Assembly: GCA_036393835.1 (NCBI GenBank)
Contig: DASWGI010000166.1
Span: 1-40,038 of the forward strand
Reading direction: 5' to 3'
Length of the DNA stretch: 40,038 bases
Source of the DNA: VBKO01 sp036393835
GTDB lineage: Bacteria > Myxococcota > Myxococcia > Myxococcales > 40CM-4-68-19
The translations under genes and the position numbers were made by a program. Each line of letters starts with the position of its first letter. Within the stretch, counting starts at the first letter, position 1. Under the pieces are notes generated by a model. The model did no database searches. It was not told the origin of the DNA and saw only the letters and a list, made by a program, of their open reading frames with translations. Shown one piece after another: positions 29,709 through 40,038 of this stretch.

Positions 29709-32300
29709 TCACCTCAGGTACTGGTCCACCTCTCCGGCGAGCGCGCCGACCTTTTCGCGGCTGCGGAACTCCGGCGTCAGCTCGAGCCGCGCTCCGCGCA
29801 CCACGTCGCGCTCGCGCAGCATCACCAGCGAATTCTCCAGGGTCGCCTTGGAGAGCGACTCCAGCCGCCGCACGCGTCCCGCCAGCCAGGCGGCCCGGCC
29901 GCGATCCAGCGCCTGGCGCGTCCACTCGCGCGCCGGCATCGGCCCGGCGAGGAGCCGGTCCAGGGCGTCGACGGCCACCAGCATTCCCTCGAGATACGGG
30001 CGCAGCAGGTCGCCGAGCAGCTGCCCCGGGCGAACCCCGGAGGGGACCGGGACCACGTCCTCGCCCTCGCGCACCACGATCCCCCAGCGGACCAGGAGCT
30101 GGAGCATCTCCTCGACGGTGGACTCGAGCGAGCGGCCCGGTTCGAAGATGAACTCGTGTTTGAGCAGCCGGGACAGCTCCCGCGCGCGGGCCAGCACCGC
30201 CGCCTGCGGAGCGCGCTGCCCGCCGTAGCTGCGCACGGCCAGGGCCAGGATGGCGGGGGCGACCAGGAAATGGAGGATCGCGTTCTTGTGGTAGTCGAGC
30301 GCCATGCGGCGCTCCTCGGCGACCGCGTAGAAGCGCTGTCCGCCCGCCTCCTGCAGCTTCACGCTCCCGTCCGCCAGGAGCCGCTGCAGCGCGCGCTGCA
30401 CCAGGCCGGAATCGCGCAGGCTGGCCGGCGGGAGTCCCGGCCCGGCGCTCCCCACCTGCCAGGCGGGAGCTCGCGCGCCGGCGTCGAGCGCGGCCTGGTG
30501 GAGGAACTCCGCGCGCGAGAGCACCTCGTCCTCGGACATCCCGCGCCGGTCGTGGCTGAGCAGCACGGCGGAGACGAGGCCGATCGGCGCCAGCGGCGCG
30601 GCGCGGTTGATCCCGGCCGCCACCCGCAGCCCGAGCGCGCGCACCAGCGCGCGGCGCTCCTCCTGGGTGTGGTTCTTCGGATCCACGCCGCGCTCGGCGA
30701 ACAGATTGGCCAGCGAGATCGGCTCGCCGACCCGGATGGTGATGCGCCCCAGCCGGGTGCGCAGCACCTTGGTCGCGGAGAGGAGCGCTTTGGCGTCCTC
30801 CTTCTGCTTCTCGCCCCCCAAAAGCTCGTGCTGGTAGCTCCCCGCCTCGGCGATCTTCTCGTACGAGATGGACACCGGCGCGAAGACCACGTCCGGGCGC
30901 ACGCCGGTGAGCCAGGCCTCCACCTCCAGCGTCAGCATCCCCAGCTTGGGCGGGAGCAGCTTGCCCGTGCGCGACCGCCCTCCCTCGACGAAGAACTCCT
31001 GGGTGAAGCCGTCGCTCAGCAGGCGCTTCACGTAGGCCTGCATCACCGCCGAGTAGACGCGGTCGCCCTTGAAGCTGCGCCGGATGAAGAAGGCGCCGCC
31101 CATGCGGAGGAAGCGGCCCACCGGCCAGAAATTCAGATTGTCGCCGGCCGCGATGTGCGGCGGCTGCAGGCCGTAGTCGTCGCAGACGACCGACAGCACC
31201 ATGTAGTCGAAGTGGCTCTTGTGCGACGGGCACAGGATCAGCGGCGCGCGCGCGCTCGCCTCCACCAGCCGCTTCATGCCGACCTCGTCCACGTCCACGC
31301 CGTCGTAGATGCGGCGGAACATCCAGCCGACGATGCGCTTCAGGACGTCGACGGCGAACGGGTTGTAGCGGGCGGCGATCTCGCGCAGGTCCTTGCGCGC
31401 CTCCCTGTCCAGCGAGTCGTCGGCGCGCCCGCGCTCGCGCGCCAGCTCCGCCAGCGTGCGCCGCAGCTGCAGGTCGTTGAGCGTCTGATCGATCACCCGC
31501 TGCGGCGACTTGAGCGGCGGCCCGGTAACGACACGCGCCTCGCGCGCCAGGTGCTGGTAGAGGGCCCCGCGCACCTGCCGGGCGATGCGGCCCGGGTCGG
31601 CTTGCGGCTGCTCCGCCACCACCGCCGCCAGATCGATCGGCGCGCCCACCTTGAGCATCGCCTGCTTCCGGTGCAGCGCGAAGGCGAGAAAGCTGCGCAG
31701 CGCCCCGGGCTCCTCCGGATCGCCGAAGAGGAAGTCGCGCAGGCCGCCGCGCAGCTTCTTGGGACGGCGCCTCCACACCAGCGTGATCGGGACCAGCTGG
31801 ATCGGGCGCATCGGCTGCTCGCGCTGGAGCGCGGTCAGCCCCGGAAAGGGATCGGCCAGCACCGCCACGGCGCTGGGCAGCGTCCGCGGCATGCGCAGGA
31901 ACACGAGGGCCGCCTCGCCCTGGCGGACCGCCTCGATCACCTGGGCGGCCGACTTGTCCTGCGCCGCGGCCGGCGGACGCACCTGCGCGCCGCCCAGGTA
32001 CCAGCGGGCGAAGGGAGCGAAGATCCGGTACCCCAGCCCGGTGGCGGCGCGCGCGATCGGCAGCCCGAGCCGCCAGAAGCTCCAGTTGAAGAACAACAGG
32101 TGGAGGAGGGACGAGGATCGCAGCACGTAGACGGGAGTCCCGCGCGACGACGCCGCCCGGATCGCCTCCCGCGCCTCCTCGGGAAAGGTGATGGAGTGGA
32201 ACATCCGCGAGAGCAGCCAGCGCGCGAACGGCCCGTAGTGGCCGGCGCGCGCGGGCGCTTGCGGAGTGCTCAGCGTCAGCGAGGTGCCGGGCTCGGCCAC
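29709..32300 (-). CDS. plsB: glycerol-3-phosphate 1-O-acyltransferase PlsB
   Basis: 863 residues, the long PlsB form; acylates sn-glycerol 3-phosphate at position 1 at the inner membrane, the first step to phospholipid. The catalytic HxxxxD is His360 and Asp365 in CPSHKSHFDYMVLS; the substrate-binding EGGRSRTGK is at 439-447; GGAFFIRRSF and VPVSISYEK-like APVSISYEKIAE are blocks II and IV. The first 260 residues include a second, weaker acyltransferase-like segment. GTG start at 32300 follows an extended -10 box after 8 bases and has no ribosome site, so the mRNA may be leaderless. A hairpin of the dispersed family lies just upstream. RidA follows 4 bases after the stop. Confidence 0.95.
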   Translation of the reverse strand: MAEPGTSLTLSTPQAPARAGHYGPFARWLLSRMFHSITFPEEAREAIRAASSRGTPVYVLRSSSLLHLLFFNWSFWRLGLPIARAATGLGYRIFAPFARWYLGGAQVRPPAAAQDKSAAQVIEAVRQGEAALVFLRMPRTLPSAVAVLADPFPGLTALQREQPMRPIQLVPITLVWRRRPKKLRGGLRDFLFGDPEEPGALRSFLAFALHRKQAMLKVGAPIDLAAVVAEQPQADPGRIARQVRGALYQHLAREARVVTGPPLKSPQRVIDQTLNDLQLRRTLAELARERGRADDSLDREARKDLREIAARYNPFAVDVLKRIVGWMFRRIYDGVDVDEVGMKRLVEASARAPLILCPSHKSHFDYMVLSVVCDDYGLQPPHIAAGDNLNFWPVGRFLRMGGAFFIRRSFKGDRVYSAVMQAYVKRLLSDGFTQEFFVEGGRSRTGKLLPPKLGMLTLEVEAWLTGVRPDVVFAPVSISYEKIAEAGSYQHELLGGEKQKEDAKALLSATKVLRTRLGRITIRVGEPISLANLFAERGVDPKNHTQEERRALVRALGLRVAAGINRAAPLAPIGLVSAVLLSHDRRGMSEDEVLSRAEFLHQAALDAGARAPAWQVGSAGPGLPPASLRDSGLVQRALQRLLADGSVKLQEAGGQRFYAVAEERRMALDYHKNAILHFLVAPAILALAVRSYGGQRAPQAAVLARARELSRLLKHEFIFEPGRSLESTVEEMLQLLVRWGIVVREGEDVVPVPSGVRPGQLLGDLLRPYLEGMLVAVDALDRLLAGPMPAREWTRQALDRGRAAWLAGRVRRLESLSKATLENSLVMLRERDVVRGARLELTPEFRSREKVGALAGEVDQYLR

Positions 32301-32308
32301 GGCCGCGG

Positions 32309-32317
32309 AGTGTACCA
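32309..32317 (-). promoter_or_regulatory. extended -10 promoter of plsB
   Basis: On the minus strand TGGTACACT (32317-32309) is a good extended -10, ending 8 bases before the GTG at 32300. The hairpin repeat lies where a -35 element would be. Confidence 0.5.
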
Positions 32318-32321
32318 GTTG

Positions 32322-32370
32322 CCGCCCATAGGGCGGCGCTGTGCTTTTCGCAGCGCGACCCTTCTGGGAT
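32322..32370 (+). repeat. dispersed intergenic hairpin, copy C
   Basis: GCCGCC-CATA-GGGCGGC, then GCGCTGTGCTTTTCGCAGCGC (second stem) and TTCTGGGAT. It is in plus orientation although both flanking genes are minus, unlike the other copies, so here it cannot terminate its neighbours in the usual sense. It lies directly over the plsB promoter region. Confidence 0.6.
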
Positions 32371-32375
32371 GCAGT

Positions 32376-32780
32376 TCAGCGGGTCGCGCAGCCCGGAGTT
32401 CCGCCGAGGCCGGCCAGCTCGGCCACCGCGGAGCGCGGATCCGCCACCAGCGTCGCGACGAGCTGGGCAAGGCGCTGCGCCGCTCCCGGAGTGGCGCGGA
32501 GCCACGCCACGCAGCTCGGGCCGCTCCGCTCCACGCGCTCCGAGAGGCCGCGCGCCTCGCGCACCTCGGTGAGCCAGAGGGGGGCCGCGGCGCCTTCCAG
32601 GGCGGCGGCGAGCCCGCGGCGCGCGGCCAGGTCCCCGGCCGCGTCCAGCTCCGCCTCGTCGGGGTCGAGGCCGTCCTCCTGCGCGCGCGCGGCGTGCGCG
32701 TCGAGAGCGGCGGCCTCGCCGAGCGCCTCGAGCTCGGCGCGGACCCAGGGGACGAGGAAGTTGGGGTCGAGGCGGGCCAT
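32376..32780 (-). CDS. small protein of unknown function, coupled to the cupredoxin-like gene
   Basis: 134 residues, MARLDPNFLVPWVRAELEAL at the start. Ala/Leu-rich and mostly helical, with no signal peptide or membrane segment and few conserved-looking polar patches (EDGLDPDEAELDAAGDLAAR; VREARGLSERVERSGPSCVA). I recognise no family. Its ATG shares one base with the stop of the upstream gene (TGATG), which is strong evidence that it is a real, co-translated gene. It ends next to hairpin copy C. Confidence 0.6.
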   Translation of the reverse strand: MARLDPNFLVPWVRAELEALGEAAALDAHAARAQEDGLDPDEAELDAAGDLAARRGLAAALEGAAAPLWLTEVREARGLSERVERSGPSCVAWLRATPGAAQRLAQLVATLVADPRSAVAELAGLGGTPGCATR

Positions 32781-33493
32781 CAGCGCGGCGTCAGCTGCAC
32801 GTCCACCGTGGCCGTGCCGCCCGCCGTGACCTGTATCTCTTGTTCCTTCTCGCCGAGCCGCTCGTGCCAGAGCCGCAAGGTGTATTTCCCCGCAGGCACG
32901 CCGGAGATCGTGTAGCTCCCCGCCTCCTCCGTCACCGCGAAGGCCGACGTCGGCAGCACGTCGACCCAGGCGCGCATCCAGGGATGGACGTCGCAAGTGA
33001 TGCGCAAGAGGCCGGGCTGCTTGAGCGGTTTGGGGATCACGTGGTTGGGCACCGGCATCGCGTAGTTGAACACGGTCCGGTCGCCTTCGCGGGCGTGCAC
33101 GTTGTGAAAGAGCTTGTCTCCGTTCACGATGTCCAGCGTGGCCCCGGCCGGAAGCGCGACCAGGTGCGGCATGAACTCGCACTGCTTCTGGTCGAGGGTC
33201 ACCTTGATCTTCTCCGGCCTGGCCGGCTTGGGGCCGTCGACGATCCACAGCACGGCGTTCTTGACGCCGCCGCCCTGGCCCACCTCGAGCGACTCGTCCG
33301 GCTTGCTCGTCCCGCAGATCTTGATGTCGCGAGTGACCGGCAAGGGAGCGAGCTTGGGCGGCAGCCCGGAGAGCGTCACCTTCCCGCTCACCTGCCCCGC
33401 GCCGGGCGCCGTCGCGCCGCGAGGAGCAGGAGCGCTGGCCGCGCCCGCATCGGCCTGGGCGAGGAGCAGGGCGAGGGCGGCGAGCGCGTGCAT
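32780..33493 (-). CDS. secreted cupredoxin-like protein with a carboxypeptidase-regulatory-like C-terminal domain
   Basis: 237 residues with an N-terminal signal (MHALAALALLLAQADAGAAS). Residues about 35-180 look like a blue-copper (plastocyanin-type) domain: His130 or His133 in KLFHNVHAREG, then Cys167-x2-His170-x2-Met173 in RITCDVHPWMRAW, the order and spacing of a type-1 copper site. Residues about 185-237 are a small beta domain (AGSYTISGVPAGKYTLRLWH) of the CarboxypepD_reg type. A role as periplasmic electron carrier is plausible but inferred. Extra cysteines are Cys60 and Cys105. AAGGAG lies 5 bases before the ATG. It is divergent from groEL across a palindrome and is followed with one-base overlap by the small gene. 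Confidence 0.8.
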   Translation of the reverse strand: MHALAALALLLAQADAGAASAPAPRGATAPGAGQVSGKVTLSGLPPKLAPLPVTRDIKICGTSKPDESLEVGQGGGVKNAVLWIVDGPKPARPEKIKVTLDQKQCEFMPHLVALPAGATLDIVNGDKLFHNVHAREGDRTVFNYAMPVPNHVIPKPLKQPGLLRITCDVHPWMRAWVDVLPTSAFAVTEEAGSYTISGVPAGKYTLRLWHERLGEKEQEIQVTAGGTATVDVQLTPR

Positions 33494-33541
33494 GCGGGCT
33501 CCTTCCAGGAGCGCTGTAGGTAGACCATGGGACGCCGGGTG

Positions 33542-33553
33542 ACAAGCGCTTGT
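33542..33553. promoter_or_regulatory. perfect 12-bp palindrome between divergent genes
   Basis: ACAAGCGCTTGT reads the same on both strands, with partial extension (GTG on the left, TCAC on the right). It lies 23 bases upstream of the groEL -35 box and overlaps a TTGTCA that could be the -35 of the cupredoxin-like gene. Size and position suit a repressor or activator site; the protein is unknown. It is not the CIRCE sequence. Confidence 0.45.
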
Positions 33554-33575
33554 TCACGCTGGTCCCCGGAGTCCC

Positions 33576-33603
33576 TTGACAGTCCCGGCCACCTGTCTAC
33601 ATT
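33576..33603 (+). promoter_or_regulatory. groEL promoter
   Basis: TTGACA (33576-33581), a 16-base spacer and TACATT (33598-33603), a very good housekeeping promoter, about 50 bases before the groEL start. No heat-shock (sigma-32 type) boxes or CIRCE element were recognised. Confidence 0.75.
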
Positions 33604-33654
33604 CGCGCCCCGTTCCCCGGCGGACCGGTCCGCCTCCCATCCCAGGAGATGTCC

Positions 33655-35328
<1,674 letters not shown>

Positions 35329-35958
35329 GTGGCCGCGCGGTTCGAGGCCGTCGCTTTCGACCTGCTCACCGCTCTGGTCGACTCATGGACCCTCTACACT
35401 CGCGTCGCGGGTGGCGAGGCGCTGGGGCGCACCTGGCGCCTCGCTTCGCTTCGCCGGGTGACCGCGCAGGGCTCCTATCGTCCGTACGAGGACATCCTCG
35501 CGGAAGCGGCGGCCGATGCCGGGGTGCCGGCGGCGAAGCGCGACGAGCTGGTCGCGCTCTGGGGCGAGCTGCGGCCGTGGCCCGAAGCCCCGGCCGTGCT
35601 GGAACGCCTCGCGGGACGGCGGCTCGCCGTCGTGACGAACTGCTCGCAGCGGCTCGCGGACATCGCCGCCGCGGCGACCGGCGGGCGGTTCGAGCTGGTG
35701 ATGAGCGCGGAGCGGGCCGGAGCGTACAAGATCGACCCCCGCGCGTACCAGGCCGCGCTGGATGCGCTGCGGCTGCCTGCCGATCGCGTGCTCTTCGTGG
35801 CGGGCTCCGCGCACGACGTCCCGGGAGCTTCGCGGGTCGGCATGCAGGTGTACTGGTCGAACCGTCAGCGCCAGCCGGTGCCGCAGGGCAGCCCGCCGCC
35901 GCTCCACGACGAGCCCGATCTCCAGCGCCTGCCGGCCGCCGCCAGCCGCCGCCGATAG
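35329..35958 (+). CDS. HAD-family hydrolase, L-2-haloacid-dehalogenase-like
   Basis: 209 residues. The nucleophile Asp11 is in AVAFDLLTALVD, lacking the second Asp of typical HAD phosphatases, as in L-2-haloacid dehalogenases (FDxxxTLxD). Motif II is VVTNCSQ, motif III Lys in AYKIDPRAY and motif IV AGSAHDVPGA. A cap of helices lies between residues 15 and 85. It may dehalogenate 2-haloacids or act on another substrate; this cannot be told by eye. The GTG directly follows the groEL TGA, so translation is probably coupled. The C-terminus (LQRLPAAASRRR) is encoded within hairpin repeat copy D and the stop codon is supplied by it. Confidence 0.82.
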   Translation: MAARFEAVAFDLLTALVDSWTLYTRVAGGEALGRTWRLASLRRVTAQGSYRPYEDILAEAAADAGVPAAKRDELVALWGELRPWPEAPAVLERLAGRRLAVVTNCSQRLADIAAAATGGRFELVMSAERAGAYKIDPRAYQAALDALRLPADRVLFVAGSAHDVPGASRVGMQVYWSNRQRQPVPQGSPPPLHDEPDLQRLPAAASRRR

Positions 35959-35990
35959 GGCGGCGCTTGTGTTTTTTTGGGTCGCGGACC
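35946..35990 (+). repeat. dispersed intergenic hairpin, copy D, overlapping a stop codon
   Basis: GCCGCCGATAGGGCGGC stem-loop; its GATAGG loop contains the TAG stop of the HAD gene. It is followed by GCTTGTGTTTTTTTGGG, the longest T-run of the four copies, which makes this the best terminator candidate. The tail ends GAGGAT where copies B and C read TGGGAT. Confidence 0.65.
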
Positions 35991-36111
35991 TTGAGGATCT
36001 GCGCTCCTGCCGCCGCCGCTCCGCTGGAATTCCGAAAGCTTGCCTGCCTCCGCAAGGACGGGGTACAGGTGGAATGCTCCCTCTCCTGTATCCGTACGGA
36101 GGCGTTCTCAA

Positions 36112-37224
<1,113 letters not shown>

Positions 37225-37275
37225 AGCCGCGACGCGCGACCCGCCAGCCCTTCCATCCACTGCCGCATGTGGTAT

Positions 37276-37306
37276 CTCCACGCCGCGCGAGACGTCGCGC
37301 GTGGAG
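37276..37306 (+). promoter_or_regulatory. hairpin covering the valS ribosome site
   Basis: CTCCACGCCGCGCGA (37276-37290) pairs with TCGCGCGTGGAG (37295-37306) with a short bulge and a 4-base loop. Its 3' arm includes the GGAG that would serve as ribosome site for the valS ATG at 37319. Folding would hide that site, so translation could be controlled by an unfolding event. No T-box features are seen. Confidence 0.5.
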
Positions 37307-37318
37307 GGCCCTGTACAG

Positions 37319-40038
37319 ATGGCGGCGACACAGACCGGGATCGCGGTGGGGCCCGAGCTGGACAAGCCCTACGAGCCTTCCCAGGTCGAGCCGCGGTGGG
37401 CGCGCGAATGGGAGGAGCGCGGGTACTTCCACGCCGAGGACGCGTCGGACAAGCCGCCGTACTGCATCGTCCTGCCGCCGCCGAACGTGACCGGGAGCCT
37501 GCACCTGGGACACGCGCTCACCGCCACCATCGAGGACGCGCTCATCCGCTGGAAGCGCATGAGCGGCTTCAACGCCCTGTGGCAGCCGGGCATCGACCAC
37601 GCGGGCATCGCCACCCAGATGGTGGTCGAGCGCGAGTTGGTCCGCACCGAGAGGAAGTCGCGCCACGACCTCGGCCGCGCGGAGTTCGTGCGCCGCGTCT
37701 GGCAGTGGAAGGATCAGTACGGCAACCGGATCGCGCAGCAGCATCGCGCGCTGGGCGCCTCGCTGGACTGGGAGCGCGAGCGCTTCACCATGGACGAGCA
37801 CTCCTCGCGCGCGGTCCGCGAGGCCTTCGTGCGCCTGTACGACGAAGGGCTGCTCTACCGGTCGGAACGGCTCATCCACTGGTGCGTGAAGGACCGGACG
37901 GCTTTGAGCGATCTCGAGGTCGAGCACGAGGAGCACGCGCAGGCCGAGCTGTACAAGTTCGCCTATCCGCTCGCCGACGGGTCCGGGGAGATCGTCGTCG
38001 CCACCACGCGCCCGGAGACGATGCTGGGCGACACCGCCGTGGCCGTGCACCCGGACGACGAGCGCTACAGGGCGATGATCGGCAAGCAGGTCAAGCACCC
38101 GCTGCTCGACCGGACGTTCCCCATCATCGCCGACGCCGAGCTGGTGGACCCGAAGTTCGGGACCGGCGCCGTCAAGGTGACTCCCGCGCATAGCTTCGAG
38201 GACTTCGAGGCCGGCAAGCGCAACGGGCTACCCCTGATCAACATCCTCAACCTGGACGGCACGCTGAACGAGAACGCCGGGCGGTTCCAAGGGCAGGATC
38301 GCATCGCCGCGCGGCCCGCCATCCAGGCAGCGTTGAGGGAGCTGGGACTCGAGCGCGGGAGCGAGACGCACCACATGTCCCTCGGGCGCTGCCAGCGCTG
38401 CGAGAGCGTGGTGGAGCCGCTGCTCAGCAAGCAATGGTTCGTGAAGACCGGGCCGCTGGCCGAGCCGGTGATCGAGGCGGTGGAGGCGGGCCGGATCCGC
38501 TTCGTGCCGGAGCAGTGGAAGGCGGAGTTCTTCCGCTGGATGCGCAACATCCACGACTGGTGCGTCTCGCGGCAGCTGTGGTGGGGACACCAGATCCCGG
38601 CCTGGTACTGCGACTACGGCCACGTGACTGTGGCGCGGGAGACGCCTAGCGAGTGCGAGACCTGCCACTCGGGCCGGCTCACGCAGGACCCGGACGTGCT
38701 CGACACCTGGTTCTCGTCCGGCCTGTGGCCCTTCTCGACCCTCGGGTGGCCGGACGACACGCCCGCGCTGCGCACGTTCTATCCGAACTCGGTGCTGGAG
38801 ACCGGGTTCGACATCCTCTTCTTCTGGGTCGCCCGGATGGCCATGCTGGGCCTCCATTTCATGGGCGAGGTGCCGTTCCGCGTGGTGTTCCTGCACGCCA
38901 TGGTGCGCGACAAGCACGGCGAGAAGATGTCCAAGACGCGCGGGAATGCGATCGACCCGCTGGACATCACCGCCAAGTACGGCGCGGACGCGCTGCGGTT
39001 CACGCTCGCGTCGATGGCGGGGCAGGGCCGCGACATCAAGCTCGACGAGAAGCGCATCGAGGGCTACCGCGCCTTCGCCAACAAGATCTGGAACGCGGCG
39101 CGCTTCGTGCTGCGCAGCGCGGACGGGTACGACCCGGACCATCCGGCGCCGCCGGCCAGCGTCTACGATCGCTGGATCCTCTCGCGGTTCCAGCGCTGCG
39201 CGGACGAGACCCGGCAGGCGCTGGAAGAGTTCCGGCTCAACGACGCGGCCAACGGCATCTACCGGTTCGTCTGGGGCGAGTTGTGCGACTGGGCCATCGA
39301 GCTGTCCAAACCGGCGCTGTACGGCGACCGCACTCCCGCGGAGCGCGCCGGAGCGCAGTCGGCGCTGCTCCAGTCGCTCGAGGGCGCGCTGCGCCTGCTG
39401 CACCCGTTCATGCCGTTCGTGACCGAGGAAGTGTGGCAGCGCCTGCCCAAGCGCAGGGGCCACGCGCCATCGATCATGATCGAGCGCTACCCGGCACCGG
39501 ACTCGCTCATCGACGCGCGGGCGGAAGCCGAGATGGACGCCCTGGTGCGCGCGATCGACGGCGCGCGCAGCGTCCGCGGCGAGGTGAACCTGCCGCCCAA
39601 CCAGGCCGTGCCGCTGGTGCTCGCGCCGCGCGATGCGGCGGCGCACCGGCTGTTCGAGACGCATCGCCAGGCCTTCACCCGCCTGGCCAACGCGTCCGAG
39701 GTGCAGGTGCTGCCGCCGGGCGCGCCAAGGCCGCGCAAGGCCGCAGTGCACGTCGAGCCCGAGGTGGAGGTGCACCTCCCCCTCGCCGGCCTGATCGACT
39801 TCGCCGCCGAGAAGGCGCGCGTGGAGAAGGAGCTGCAGAAGCTGGAAGGGGAGCTCGCCGGCATCGCGAAACGCCTGGACAACCCGGGCTTCCTCGAGCG
39901 CGCGCCGGCCGAAGTGGTCGAGAAGGACCGCGCCCGCGCGGCAGAGCTGGAAGAGAAACGGGACAAGCTGACGCGCCACCTGGATCGCGTCACGAGAGCG
40001 GAGGATGGAATGAACGAGCAGAAGAGCGGGAGCAACGG
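37319..40038 (+). CDS. valS: valyl-tRNA synthetase (3' end beyond the window)
   Basis: At least 906 codons, open to the right edge. Charges tRNA-Val. The class-I HIGH signature is HLGH (62-65) in PPPNVTGSLHLGHAL; KMSKT (536-540) is the KMSKS loop. Also seen are IWNAARF, the editing (CP1) segment TTRPETMLGDTAVAVHPDD, WFVKTGPLAEP, SRQLWWGHQIPAWYC and a zinc-type cysteine pair (CETC). The C-terminal coiled coil begins near residue 820 (FAAEKARVEKELQKLEGELA), so only a few dozen residues should be missing. The ATG at 37319 gives the normal N-terminus. A GTG at 37301 is in frame too. A hairpin over the ribosome site suggests translational control. The final frame continues ...DGMNEQKSGSNG with no stop. 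Confidence 0.97.
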   Translation, partial: MAATQTGIAVGPELDKPYEPSQVEPRWAREWEERGYFHAEDASDKPPYCIVLPPPNVTGSLHLGHALTATIEDALIRWKRMSGFNALWQPGIDHAGIATQMVVERELVRTERKSRHDLGRAEFVRRVWQWKDQYGNRIAQQHRALGASLDWERERFTMDEHSSRAVREAFVRLYDEGLLYRSERLIHWCVKDRTALSDLEVEHEEHAQAELYKFAYPLADGSGEIVVATTRPETMLGDTAVAVHPDDERYRAMIGKQVKHPLLDRTFPIIADAELVDPKFGTGAVKVTPAHSFEDFEAGKRNGLPLINILNLDGTLNENAGRFQGQDRIAARPAIQAALRELGLERGSETHHMSLGRCQRCESVVEPLLSKQWFVKTGPLAEPVIEAVEAGRIRFVPEQWKAEFFRWMRNIHDWCVSRQLWWGHQIPAWYCDYGHVTVARETPSECETCHSGRLTQDPDVLDTWFSSGLWPFSTLGWPDDTPALRTFYPNSVLETGFDILFFWVARMAMLGLHFMGEVPFRVVFLHAMVRDKHGEKMSKTRGNAIDPLDITAKYGADALRFTLASMAGQGRDIKLDEKRIEGYRAFANKIWNAARFVLRSADGYDPDHPAPPASVYDRWILSRFQRCADETRQALEEFRLNDAANGIYRFVWGELCDWAIELSKPALYGDRTPAERAGAQSALLQSLEGALRLLHPFMPFVTEEVWQRLPKRRGHAPSIMIERYPAPDSLIDARAEAEMDALVRAIDGARSVRGEVNLPPNQAVPLVLAPRDAAAHRLFETHRQAFTRLANASEVQVLPPGAPRPRKAAVHVEPEVEVHLPLAGLIDFAAEKARVEKELQKLEGELAGIAKRLDNPGFLERAPAEVVEKDRARAAELEEKRDKLTRHLDRVTRAEDGMNEQKSGSN

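Noticed and set aside
33541..33654. CIRCE element upstream of groEL
   Set aside because: The palindrome present (ACAAGCGCTTGT) does not match TTAGCACTC-N9-GAGTGCTAA in sequence or spacing.
38228..39979. Minus-strand open frame across valS
   Set aside because: Antisense to an unmistakable valyl-tRNA synthetase; composition-driven.

Overview
The window is about 40 kb of very GC-rich DNA (49 of 60 bases are G or C at 19561-19620) with dense, mostly overlapping genes. It looks like a deltaproteobacterial, probably Myxococcota (Anaeromyxobacter-like), chromosome. This is inferred from the gene content: a large PlsB acyltransferase, a Tgl/PilF-like TPR lipoprotein domain, a receiver protein with a Pro/Ala-rich linker and a conserved C-terminal helix, a phosphorelay cluster, FolE2, and a groEL without an adjacent groES. 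No rRNA, tRNA, CRISPR array or transposase was seen.

Layout. 1-8182 is mostly minus strand: the start of an MMPL/RND exporter, a class-III aminotransferase, a 0.5 kb intergenic region holding two 98-bp palindromic elements in opposite orientation, a three-part membrane protein (CDP-alcohol phosphatidyltransferase + GtrA + lipocalin-like), a phosphodiester glycosidase family protein and polyphosphate kinase. 8212-20861 is plus strand: a small coiled-coil protein, a lytic transglycosylase, an M61 peptidase, queE-phzF-folE2, an exported protein, a TPR protein, recO, then a four-gene signalling operon (triple receiver, single receiver, GAF-PAS histidine kinase, and an HPt domain fused to a SLOG/TIGR00725 domain). 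20980-22580 is thiS-thiG-thiE on the minus strand. A Crp/Fnr regulator, queD and a membrane protein follow on the plus strand.

24628-27460 is a lower-GC patch (29 of 60 at 24961-25020) with two coupled minus-strand genes, an AAA/DUF4143-type ATPase and an AlbA_2 (Schlafen-type) protein. It is probably acquired and is a candidate defence or mobile module. Ordinary core genes resume after it: class-I aldolase, a small membrane protein, RidA, plsB, a hypothetical gene, a cupredoxin-like secreted protein, groEL, a HAD hydrolase, a receiver protein and valS, which runs off the right edge.

Functional links. queE, folE2 and queD are three early steps to preQ0/queuosine, although queD lies 10 kb from the other two; queC and queF are not in the window. 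thiSGE makes the thiazole half of thiamine and joins it to the pyrimidine. The signalling operon contains every part of a multistep phosphorelay. Its last protein joins the phosphotransfer histidine to a nucleotide-type SLOG domain, which is the most unusual coding observation here.

Small-scale structure is also rich. There is a four-copy intergenic hairpin family always in the same orientation, a second family of long GC-rich palindromes, and several genes whose -10 box lies only 6-9 bases before the start codon, suggesting leaderless mRNAs. There are well-formed sigma-70-type promoters upstream of the small coiled-coil gene, thiS and groEL.
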